Part shown: positions 41,452 to 51,162 of the stretch, one piece after another
How the letters are laid out: each line of letters starts with the position of its first letter
Position numbering within the stretch: position 1 is the stretch's first letter
Source: Coenobita brevimanus
Lineage: Eukaryota; Arthropoda; Malacostraca; Decapoda; Coenobitidae
Direction of reading: 5' to 3'
Assembly (NCBI GenBank): GCA_032717465.1
Contig: CM064691.1
Coordinates: 467,501 to 531,500 of the forward strand
Length of the DNA: 64,000 bases
Made by a program: the position numbers and the translations under genes
Notes under the pieces: generated by a model
What the model was told of the DNA's origin: nothing
Database searches by the model: none
What the model saw: the letters and a program-made list of their open reading frames with translations, nothing else

Positions 41452-42034
41452 TGTGGCTTAGTTCATCTCACACATCATCTGTTATATAAATGCAAAAACA
41501 AAGATAAGCATGCAGACTATGTACATTGTACAAAATATGTTTTATTACATATAAAGAAAGCAAATTAGATATGCTGTCTGACCTCAGCCCTTTAAATATC
41601 CATTGTCCAAGTCACCCTTTAAATCCCAAAAATGCGTACACATTCACTCATGTCATGTTTACATACATTTAAATTGCAGATTTTAACCCTTTCTCTGTTC
41701 CAATCTTCAAGTTAGACGTTAAAGTAAACCTCTAAATGTGTATAAGCGTGCGGTTTGTTATGATTCGTTCACACCAGACCAAGTTTTCCCGTTTTCATTT
41801 TTTCACCAAAAAATAGCATTGTCTTTATTACAATATATTCACCAGTGGAAAATAATATTTTAAAAAGATAATTATACATAACATTTTACAAAACCTATGG
41901 AACATTATCCAGTTTAAAGATATGCGATATCTTTCTTCGTTTAGCAGCTGCGTAGCATTTAATCTTTTTATGCAAATTTCGTCCGAAGCCACCCCGTGTC
42001 CGAATTCACCCCGGTTCACGGTATATGACAATTT

Positions 42035-42230
42035 AACCCAGCCATTGAGTTGCGTTTGATCCCAGGAGGAGTCCAGCTCAACTCAATGCCGGTCCCAAGC
42101 CCGGATAAATTGGGGAGGGTTGGTGTCAGGATTGGGTATCCGGCCGTAAAAATTTGCCAAGCCCTGACACGGTATGGTTCATTGCCGTATCGTTTAGCGT
42201 ACTGAATTTCAGGTGTTTTCACTGGCTAAA
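42035..42230. mobile_element. SINE/LINE 3'-end fragment with ggtatccggccgtaaaa motif
   Basis: caactcaatgccggtcccaa, gcccggataaattggggagg, ggtatccggccgtaaaaa and tgccaagccctgaca form a block I recognise as resembling widely distributed invertebrate retroposon 3' regions. Exact family not assigned. It sits immediately beyond the right end of the pogo-like element. Confidence 0.55.
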
Positions 42231-43420
42231 TTGAGTAAATGTCCCTCCCCTTCCCTCCCCCCTTATCTCTCTCTCATTCTCTCTCTTCGTGTGAAGTCTG
42301 GGTGGCTGGGTACTTAGAATAGTCAACACACACACCTCCCCCCAGTTTCTGTCAATTTGATGTCGTCTCGCCATGCTTGTTTGTTGTGTGGGGATGGTCT
42401 TCTTACCAGGGGGTCGCTAAGAAGGGGTCTTAAATGTGATGCCCTGGCCCTAGGATGTACTGCGCGAACCCACAACAGACACGTAAGGTGAACGGCGAGA
42501 TGTCACAAAGGGGGGACGTTCCGGCCATCACATGCACTCGGCCCTTGCGTGTGACAATCACGTGGTTGCTTGTTTTTTATTTTTTTCCATTGAATAATGT
42601 CTTTTCAATTTTGATTTTAGTAATTATTATCACAAGTGTTTATTATATGCCGTGTGGGTGTTGGATGTACCTGAGAGGACGCTTTTGAGGCCATAACCTT
42701 TGGGCACAACAAACAATCGGGCTATATGCCATTTTCACCCTGTCTGGCACCATATCTGTGGGGTCATCAACATCTGTCGCACTGATGTCATCGCTGATGG
42801 TGTCGGACTTGTTGAATTGAGTATAGTCTGGGCCGATGTGTTGCTCGTTAATCAGGGTACCAGCACTTATCTGAATGTCATACGTGGGACGCTGACACAT
42901 ATTTCACATCCTCTCAGTCTTCACACACCATTGCCTAGGTGGGCAAGAACCCCAACAACCCGTCATTTAGATCTGTTTCGGCCACATGTACTTGCAACAC
43001 CTGAATATTCCACATTATACACTAGCAAGCTGAAAGGCATTTGTGTGTGTGTGTTTTTTATATACCTAGGGTGCCTTCAATCTGTTAGGTTTCTAAATGG
43101 GTGAAATTGTTTTATATTATATGTAATATAAAACATCCTTCATCCTACTTATATTATGTCACCAAGCAATAAGGTTTCCAAATTGGATGAACTTTTCTAT
43201 ATTAGAAAAGTAAGATGTCACCAAAATGTCACCAAGCTACACCTTACAAAAGTATGTGCGCAGAGGCCGTGATATGGCTGGCATGATTCGCTAGGAAGAA
43301 CCCTCGATGTAGGTTAGTTGGGTGGAAGGTGCCACGTGTGCGCGGCCGTGTGGGCGACTGGAAATATGTGCAGCTGGCGTTCGATCCTGTCCTCGGTGTG
43401 AGCTCACCATTGCGCGTACA
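42231..43420. other. no gene recognised
   Basis: Mixed unique-looking sequence with short CT and CA runs. At 43150-43235 are several atgtcacca motifs (see the findings). Confidence 0.5.
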
Positions 43421-43918
43421 CCCACTCCTGTTCTTGGTGTGTTTTCTTTGTCACGCACACCAGTTCCTGTTGGTGTGTTTTCTCCTCATGCACACACACC
43501 AGTTCCTGTTGGTGTGTTTTCTCTTTCTCATTCACACCAGTTCCTGTTGGTGTGTTTTCTCTTCCTCACACGCACCAGTTCTTGTTGGTGTGTTTTCTCT
43601 TTCTCATTCACACCAGTTCCTGTTGGTGTGTTTTCTCTTCCTCACACACACCAGTTCTTGTTGGTGTGTTTTCTCTTTCTCATTCACACCAGTTCCTGTT
43701 GGTGTGTTTTCCTCACACACACCAGTTCCTGTTGGTGTGTTTTCTCTCTCATGCACAGCAGTTCCTGTTGGTGTGTTTTTCTCACACACACCAGTTCCTG
43801 TTGGTGTGTTTTCTCCTCATGCATATCAGTTCCTGTGTGTTTGTTTTCTCTTTCTCACATACATCAGTTCTTGTTGGAGTGTTTTCCTCACACACACTGG
43901 TTTCTGGTGGTGTGTTCT
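43421..43918. repeat. about 33-52-bp minisatellite of self-complementary units (about 13 copies)
   Basis: The unit is cacaccagttcctgttggtg, then tgttttctct/cctca and variable cattca/cacaca. Each unit holds the inverted repeat CACACCA-(8 nt)-TGGTGTG. Overlapping frames (FLLVCFL, PVPVGVFS) are repeat artefacts. Confidence 0.92.
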
Positions 43919-44232
43919 GAAGATGATCAAGACAACACAAATCAAGAAGAAATTGAAGGCCATATTTAATGCTTCCAGTTTGAAACGTTTCTCCTAAAAT
44001 CAAACGTTTACTGCCATCAGTCAACACAGAGACAGACTTAACATGTAAAACTGCAAGGCCTATGCAGTGATGATGATGGCAGCATGTCCAATGGTAGGGT
44101 GGTTGGGACGGGCATGGTGTGGGTCCGAGCAGCTTACCTCCTCGTGGTGGACCTGGGTAGAGTGATCTTCATATACATATTATTGCTTTGGCTCCAGGTT
44201 CATTGGAAATAGGAACCTTGTGGAGTGCAGCC
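43919..44232. other. no gene recognised
   Basis: Unique-looking sequence between two minisatellites. Confidence 0.5.
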
Positions 44233-44405
44233 TGAAATTGCCCTCCTACAGCCCACAACCCTTGTTTGGGAGAGAAGAACCAAGGGATGTTGAAATTGTC
44301 CTCCTGCAGTCCACGACTCCTGTTCAGGAGATAAGAGTCAAGGGATGTTTAAATTGTTCTCCTGCAGCCCACAACCTTTGTTTGGGAGATGAATCGAGGG
44401 ATGCT
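44233..44405. repeat. three tandem copies of a 58-bp unit
   Basis: gaaattgtcctcctgcagtc, then cac(a/g)ac...tgtt(t/c)(g/a)gga and caagggatg. Starts lie at about 44233, 44291 and 44350. Confidence 0.9.
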
Positions 44406-44579
44406 TGCTTATGTAGGTGGGCAGTAGAAGCTCCCAGTTATATCAGCACCACCACATGAAGGCATCCCTCTCCATGACTGTATGTTAGAGCTACTAGAAA
44501 CACATGAATGAAGATCACTCTAGCTGAAAGCTGCAATTTATTGACAGACTTTGTTTAGCAACACACAATTACTTAGTGG

Positions 44580-44800
44580 CATTAAAATATGGTTCTTGTC
44601 ATTAAAATATATGCTTGGTGACATTAAACTATATGCCTGGTGACACAGAGAGGTTCTTAGTGACAGGTGGAGAGGTTTGGTGACAATTGGTGACATTACT
44701 AAGAGTTTTGGTGATATTACTTAGAGGTTTAGTGATAAGAGGTATTTGGATTACTTTGTGGTTTGGTGACATCTTAAAATAATGGTGACATCCTAAAGTG
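44580..44800. repeat. GGTGACAT-motif repeat region
   Basis: About ten occurrences of ttggtgacat-like words (cttggtgacattaaa, cctggtgacaca, ttggtgacaattggtgacat, atggtgacatcc) with irregular spacing. A poly(A) follows at 44813-44828. Confidence 0.7.
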
Positions 44801-44904
44801 AATCAGTTTCATAAAAAAAAAAAAAAAATGGAGCAAAGCATAGTGTAATAATATTGTATTTTATATGTACATGTTTGAGATGGACTTGTATAGTGTGAAG
44901 GCAC

Positions 44905-45645
44905 AGTATTATGTCTTGTTATACCCTACATTGCTGCTTTTTGGTATTTTCTGTTATACTGCAAGGCCAGTATTATGCTTGTTATACTTTTCTGATGTAT
45001 TTTGTCTTGTTATACCACATACATGCTTCTGGTATATTTCCTGTTATGCCACAAGTCTGGTATTATGCTTGTTATATTTTCTGATAAATATGTTGCCTTG
45101 TTATACCTCATATCGGTTATTTTGCTATATTTCCTGTTATACCACAGGTCCAGTATTATGCTTGTTATATTTTTCAGATATATTTTGTCTTGTACTTCAA
45201 ATTGCCTCTTTTGGTATATTTTATTTAAACCACAAGTCTGGTATTATGCTTATTGTATTTTTCAGATATATATCGTCTCTAACCTCAAATACAATCAAAC
45301 CTCGATTTAAGGGACTATATGGGGATTCAGCTTGTTCCGTACTTGAAAATGTCCCTTACTTAAAAATGTCCCTTACTTGACATGTCCATTGTTTTACCAC
45401 ATATAAAGACAATTTTAATATGAAATGCAATGATTGTTTCACTTATTTATATGATTATAAATATTATTTTATGGGTTCTGTATAAAGAAACATATTAATG
45501 TGTATAACCTAGACATTATGTATCGTTACAAAACAATAATGTCCATTCGTCAGGTAGAATATGGAGTCACTTAAATCTGAAATCCCTTAAATTGAGGTTT
45601 GAATGTAGCTTCTTTTGATATATTTCCTGTTATACCATGAATTCA
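44905..45645. repeat. about 90-bp tandem repeat (4.5 copies), interrupted by a MITE
   Basis: tattatgcttgttatatttt starts at 44971, 45061, 45154 and 45242. Units contain tttgtcttgttatacctcat, cttcttttggtatatttcc and tgttataccacaagtctgg. The last unit is split at 45290 by the TA-flanked element and resumes at 45606. Confidence 0.9.
45292..45605. mobile_element. Tc1/mariner/pogo-type MITE, 314 bp
   Basis: Inverted termini of about 24 bp: CAATCAAACCTCGATTTAAG and CATTCAAACCTCAATTTAAG (reverse complement of the right end). TA occurs on both sides (45290-45291, 45606-45607). Removing the element with one TA restores the interrupted 90-bp repeat, which independently supports the boundaries. The termini resemble the caaacctcgatttaa ends familiar from Tigger/pogo-type elements. 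No coding capacity. Confidence 0.92.
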
Positions 45646-45984
45646 GTCATGAACGTAGCCATGTGTGGATTATTTATCTGTATTATGAACAATATTTGCA
45701 GTGCTTTCTTTGTGTAGGTTGGCTGTTAGGACACTGTGTAGGCTATGCTGTTTTGAAATCTGCGGTGTTTACTAAGAGTAGTATTCAGACTGTGGAATAC
45801 ACAGGATGCAACTCTGACAGAATGTCTTAATTGGGAGAAGAATTGAGAAAACTTGTAAAATGTGTACTGTAGACATTCTCATAGATGTTTTGTTGATTTT
45901 TATGTTCAAAGATTGTGTTGTGACTGTGGGACCTGATGTGAGAAAATGTGTTGTGGTGTGAGAGGTTGCATTGCAGTTTGTGCA

Positions 45985-46253
45985 TGTCTTTCTTTCCATC
46001 ATTCTTTCCCCTTCCTTCTGCCTATGGGTGACTTTACACTCCCTCTTCTGTCTTTCTTTTCCTTCATTCTTCCCTCTTCCTTCTGCCTGTGGGTGACTCT
46101 ACACTGAGTGACAAGCCAAATGCTTTCCTGTACACCAGGAAACCATTTACTATGCTGGGTGGTAACCATATAACCAAATTATGGTGCCTGGTGGTTTAGT
46201 GTGTAAGGCGCCTCAGTCGGATTGAGCCTGTGAAGGTTTATATCCAAGGGATG

Positions 46254-46284
<31 letters not shown>

Positions 46285-46590
46285 TTTGTGACCGACTCTG
46301 GGCATAGGCTTCACAGCCTGCTTTCAAGGCCCAGTAGTCCAGTAGTCCTCCTATGTACCGCACACCTCTACATGTCACCACTTCGGCGCGAACACCCACC
46401 GTCCACACTGAATACATGCTAGGGCTGTCTCATACAAGACTGGTGTATTGGTTGGGGTTTATTGCTTGCATAATGCCACTCAGGGATGAGTGAGGCTGGT
46501 CACCCTCATCTTAAATGTCAGGACCAACTTGCCTATTCCTGAGCTCTTTCGCTTCTCATGGGGAAACGTAGGATTGGATGATGAATGAAT
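45985..46590 (+). mobile_element. Composite SINE-A, copy 3, carrying a nested insertion
   Basis: It begins inside the VNTR (two units), then the core hairpin (aaatgctttcctg / caggaaaccattt, one mismatch), the tRNA-like module (cctggtggtttagtgtgtaa), an interruption at 46254-46450, the 3' body (gttggggtttattgcttgca) and the tail gatgatgaatgaatg. The head is missing, so it is 5'-truncated. Confidence 0.85.
46254..46450 (-). mobile_element. poly(A)-tailed retroposon nested in SINE-A copy 3
   Basis: About 197 bp interrupt the SINE between ccaagggatg and gttggggttt. On + it starts with about 29 T and continues ttttgtgaccgactctgggc, so on the minus strand it is a 3' poly(A) retroposon. Family not recognised; no target duplication beyond 1-2 bp is visible. 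Confidence 0.75.
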
Positions 46591-46767
46591 GTATTTTGTG
46601 TTGGCATTGTAGCAGGGATGGGTGGTGACTGTTTCATTCTGGTTAGGTGTAGTCTTGTCTTTCTGGGTTAAGTAGTTTCTCGGGGGTGTTGTCTGGTGGA
46701 GGTTTGTGAAGGGTGTTATTTGGTTGAAGGTTTTGAATGGTTGTGTGTGTGTCTGTGTTCTTACCTA
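46591..46767. other. no feature recognised
   Basis: G/T-rich unique-looking sequence. Confidence 0.4.
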
Positions 46768-46897
46768 ATTGTTCTTACATACTTGTATCATAAGGGGAAT
46801 GAGTCAAGCTCGTACTGCCCCATGTATTAAATCACTTTTATCTTACATATCCTTAAATTTATGAATTATTTTGACACACTATTTCATTAGGTTGTGT
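46768..46897 (-). mobile_element. LINE-C 3' end fragment
   Basis: ggggaatgagtcaagctcgt then actgccccatgtattaaatc closely matches the last coding bases and 3' tail at 20.60-20.77 kb in the same orientation. Truncated after about 130 bp. Confidence 0.88.
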
Positions 46898-47580
46898 GTG
46901 TGTGAGAGAGAGAGAGAGAAATATTGTGCTGGGTGGAGGAAGAGGAATGTTGGTGAGGCAGTTTGTATGGTGTTTGGTGGTTTTTCTCTTTTTTTTCTCT
47001 GTGGTGGAAGGTGATGCAACATTGAAGGTTGAGAAGACTGTTTACCGGAAGTGATGAACTGTGTGTCTCATATGATCCTTGTTTGGTAGTACTATTCTTT
47101 CTTGATAGAAGTGATCTGAATTTGTGGCCTTTGTGCATCCAGTCATTATTGTGAAGGCTTTGTTTTGTGGTGTATTAAGCTTGTCCATTTTTGTGCCAGT
47201 GAAATAGGGGGCTGATCTTGTGCTGGTGTAAGTCACTGTTCTAATGAATTGTTCACAGAATTTATATTGTGTGAAGATGGTACCTGTTATTGTTTTCAAG
47301 AAGTTTATGATATGCCTTTGCTCTGATGTTATCTATGTATTGAGAAAAGGTCATGTGTGCCCTTAGGAGATCTTAGAATTTTAGGTGTCTCCAGTGGGAG
47401 TGGTTGCTTGAGTGGGGTAACATGAGGGTGTTTGCGGTGTTTGTCTGGAGTTGGGAGGGTGATGGTTAATTTGGTTTGTGTAGCAGTCATCTTATATAAG
47501 CCTGTGTTAGAGTGAGTGTATCAAAGTTACTGTTGGAGATTATGTGCTAACTGTTGAATTTGTTATGAAACAGTTGCCAG
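46898..47580. other. no gene recognised
   Basis: A short (GA)n at 46902-46919 and G/T-rich sequence. Confidence 0.5.
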
Positions 47581-47685
47581 GTTATTGGGACTGAATAGTG
47601 AAGTTGCTAGAGATCAAGCAGCATGGAGAGCTGACATTAGGTGCCCAAGGCTGACACCTGCAAGCATGTTGGACCCTTTATATGA
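47581..47685 (+). mobile_element. LINE-B extreme 3' fragment
   Basis: gggactgaatagtgaagttg, gatcaagcagcatggagagc and gctgacacctgcaagcatg match 14.02-14.12 and 28.99-29.06 kb. Confidence 0.8.
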
Positions 47686-48004
47686 GACAATTTATTTTTT
47701 ATTTCAATATTTTTTAGATGGTGAAAAAATATAATTGGGTGAAAGTGAGAGCAGGTATTGTAGGCCAAGAGTACGGATGTATATGATGAACAAGTATTAT
47801 ATACAAAAACAGTTAAAGATGGTGGGGCTAAGGAATGGACTGGGTTGAGTTGGTTGGATATGGAGGAGCATATGATAAAAGTTTAATGCCCCATTTTTAA
47901 CTTTATTAAACTTTACAGTCATCTGAATGAGCCTTTTTCATCGTAATATGAAGTGCATCTGTTTAACAATGTATGTACAATATACATCTGCCTGTGAAGC
48001 TTAA
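47686..48004. other. no gene recognised
   Basis: AT-rich unique-looking sequence. Confidence 0.5.
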
Positions 48005-48006
48005 TA

Positions 48007-48849
48007 CAGGTAGGTCCCGTTATACGACCACTCGATATACGAGAAACCGATGATACGACCTGGGTAAATTAGGGACCATTTTCTTTATACGATCTCGAAA
48101 ATTCAATGATACGACATTCAGTCTGGGGCGAGGTGGGAGGATTCTAACTCAGTCATCCCAGCAAACGCAGTCACTACCGTTTTCTTTCAACCTCGGAAAG
48201 AATTAGCGGGACTGGTCAGCTGCAGCGTTGCCAAACGTGTGATAATTATTGCAAAATGCGATATTTTGGAACACTTTGCGATAGCATGCATGCAATAATG
48301 TGATAACTTTCATATTTCATAACTGAAAAATGAATCAAGGATTGCAAAATTGACAAGTCTACTGTAAGACTAGTACAACAGTAGGATTTAGTAACTCTTA
48401 ACAATAACCAGTATTTTAATCTGGTTGGTACTTAACAGTTAAACCAGTTCAATAATGTTAGTTAATCAGTGCACATACAACTATATTAATTCCACAGTAA
48501 TTACCAATTTATATGAAGAAATGCCTTTGTTTGAGTTCGATAATTTTGATCGAAAAGTGATAATTTTAACGTGCTGGGTACGATAATATAGGTTTGGGAA
48601 TGGGGCAACGCAGCTCTGCTGGAGACAGCTAGCAGTCATGGTATTTGCATACTATTTGCTCTTTACGGTTCAGTAATACAGATATGTTGGTTGCGTTTGG
48701 TATCATATTTTACCTTGAAAACTTGCCTTCGATGGGGCCTGTGAACCCAACCAATATTTTGCTATTAGTTACATGTTTCGTTATATGAGAATTCATTATA
48801 CCACTATGCCAAATGGAACCTAACTGCTCGTATCTTTGGGACCTCCCTG
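48007..48849. mobile_element. Tigger/pogo-type non-autonomous element, 843 bp
   Basis: Short inverted termini CAGGTAGGTCCC and CAGGGAGGTCCC with TA on both sides (48005-48006, 48850-48851). Subterminal cgttatacgaccactcgata and tcgtatctttggg are weakly complementary. The left end has three tacga-type motifs (atacgaccactcg, gatacgacctggg, atacgatctcg). No transposase is recognised. Confidence 0.8.
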
Positions 48850-48851
48850 TA

Positions 48852-51162
48852 TAGGATTCTTGGGTTTGAATAGTGCGTTGGTATCTGGCTGTCTTCATTA
48901 GTAATTTTGAGGATCATTTATTCCACTTCTATGTTTTTTCCATCTTTGTGCCCTGGACTTCAATGTACTCCATCCGTAAGTGGGAAAAAGAATGTGGGAT
49001 GGTAACAGTGATTAACGTATAGTATGCCAGTCTTTTTAGTCTTGTTAATATACTTTTCAGTTTGCTCTTGCTGCAACAAGATTGTTCTATTCAACTGAAG
49101 AATGTCTTTAATTATGAAAGTTTTTATCAATGCTGTATTGTTTTATTCAACTTAGGAAGGTTTAAGAATGAAAGTTTTCACCAAAGCTGCATTGAACTCT
49201 TACAGTTTAAAGAGCTTATCCCAAGATAGAATAAAAGACATAATAATAACACTGTAATAATAGTATTGTAACATGAAAATGACACCATCTTGCTCAGTGG
49301 GTTAATTTTTATAATAAAGATTGTTTTAGTAATCTTTTCAACTATTATGTTGCACAAGTATGTAGATGTTATTTTATGTTGTAACATAAGTACCACACTG
49401 GTCTAATCAATGCAGTTTATTGTTCACACCTTCCATGATAACCAAATGTCTTGACATGATTATTTTGTTTATGTTGATAACTTGTTAGTGTTGTCTGCAC
49501 TGTAATGTACATAAGCACACATAAATACTGATCTTATGAAGGTAAATAATGATGCAGCAATGGCTTTCAAATGCCAATAATGCAGTTTAGGAGAGTTTTA
49601 TGAATGGAAGAAAGGAAACTGCATTTGTACATTACTGTGCACCAACTACAGAAATTATCATCAGTCAGGTGATTGACAGTTGGCCCAAGAAGTGATGCAG
49701 AATTTCAGATTTCTTCAGACGCTGCACTGCCATGTGTTCCGTGAATACGTACTGAATTCAAGGTAAAAAATTCATGTTGAAAAGGGATAAGAATTATGAG
49801 AAAAGAATAACGAGGCAGTGATATATTAAAAGCTAACCTGTAACATCTCTCTTCCTGATCTGAATGTGTAAAATATTACTCCTCGTTTGATGCACAGTAT
49901 TTCCCCATGGTCATGTTTATGTTGCAGGATTTCAAATACTGATTATCTAGATTCGAAGGCCAACCTAGGAAAATTCTTGTTAATGCATTACGCCACTTGT
50001 CTTTTAGAAGCTATGGTGATGATATAGGAACAATAAGGATGCCGCAAAAATTAAGTTATTCTTATTAAGTATAGGCTACCCTACCCGAAGCTGCAACAAG
50101 ACCTTTTCTGCCTCATTTTCTGTGCCTCCCCCAAGCATATAATAAATGTAAATATCTACTTTATGCCTTATTGATGCAAAATTACTTGGTATGGTTACAC
50201 TAGGCAGTAAAGAGGACTAGAACATGGGCTTCCATATTGTGCAATGCAAAAGCACTTACAGGTTCGATCTTTTAAATCTGAAACGTATTTCTTTTTAAAT
50301 AAACTGATATGACCTGTCTAACTGAAAATGCTAATTTGGAAGTATTGAACTCACTGAAATTTTTATTGCATTTTATTACTCTTGCCAGTTGTTCAGGCAC
50401 CGAGGATGGTAGACTATGACACAAGTTTGCATTCTTCATGGAGCTCCGACTCCTGGCAGATTTGCGAGGTTCTTTTATATTTCATTCACTGATAGTTCTC
50501 AGGCTTATGGCATCCATAGATTTTTCTTAGTGGAAAAATGGCCAAACGCATTGTAATAGCTGCATGTCTGTGAGTAAAAGTTGTCTTCGTTCGTCGAGCC
50601 ATTTAAAATAGCACACTAACTTGTGCAGCATTCTCGTTTGCAGTCCATGGAGACAACAAAAACGGAAATAAATTACTTTTAACTATTCGCTAGTAGTCTA
50701 GCGGTAAATATCTTACAAATAAAAATGACAGATTTTTTATTGTTTACTGAAGACCTTTTTTTTTTTTTCAGTCTTATGCTACCGAAAATAATTGCTTACT
50801 ACCACACTAGAATTAAACTCCAAAACTTATTCCTGACTGTCCTTGAGCGATAGCTGTGAAATTTCAATTAGTTCAGTTTAGGATTTCTTATCGTAACTAA
50901 CAAACTGTTTCCTACAATTTTGAAATGTTTAAGTACTCTGCCATTTACTTATCGTTTTTTATTACAATTTTACATAATAGGTATCTCCTTGCAAAGATAG
51001 GAGTATTACCCATTATCACTGACCGAAACCTGGATGCTCTGCCATCACGTCTTAGGCCGACTGTACAGTAAGCATTATTTTGTATATTTTTGATTTCCTC
51101 CAAGTATTTGTGAATTGATTTTGTTAAAATTAAATCGATGTAATAAAAATGCCGTTTGCAAT
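48852..51162. other. no gene or repeat recognised
   Basis: 2.3 kb of AT-rich unique-looking DNA, the longest stretch in the window without repeats I can see. No convincing coding frame and no motif recognised. Confidence 0.5.

Larger units (their letters stand above)
37972..42021 (-). mobile_element. pogo/CENP-B-like DNA transposon, about 4,050 bp, complete ends
   Basis: The termini are inverted repeats identical over 16 bp (CCGTGAACCGGGGTGA), followed by one mismatch and TTCG. TA dinucleotides flank both ends (37970-37971, 42022-42023), as expected for the Tc1/mariner superfamily. Inside lie subterminal motif arrays, a 355-bp tandem duplication (38441-39162) and a leftward transposase pseudogene (39346-41451). 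The protein has a Pipsqueak-type helix-turn-helix and a DDE_1-type catalytic core, placing it with pogo/jerky-like elements. The ends look intact, but the transposase is frameshifted. Confidence 0.92.

Noticed and set aside
42700..43104. 134-codon plus-strand ORF
   Set aside because: No motif, signal or family recognised; length is compatible with chance in this composition.
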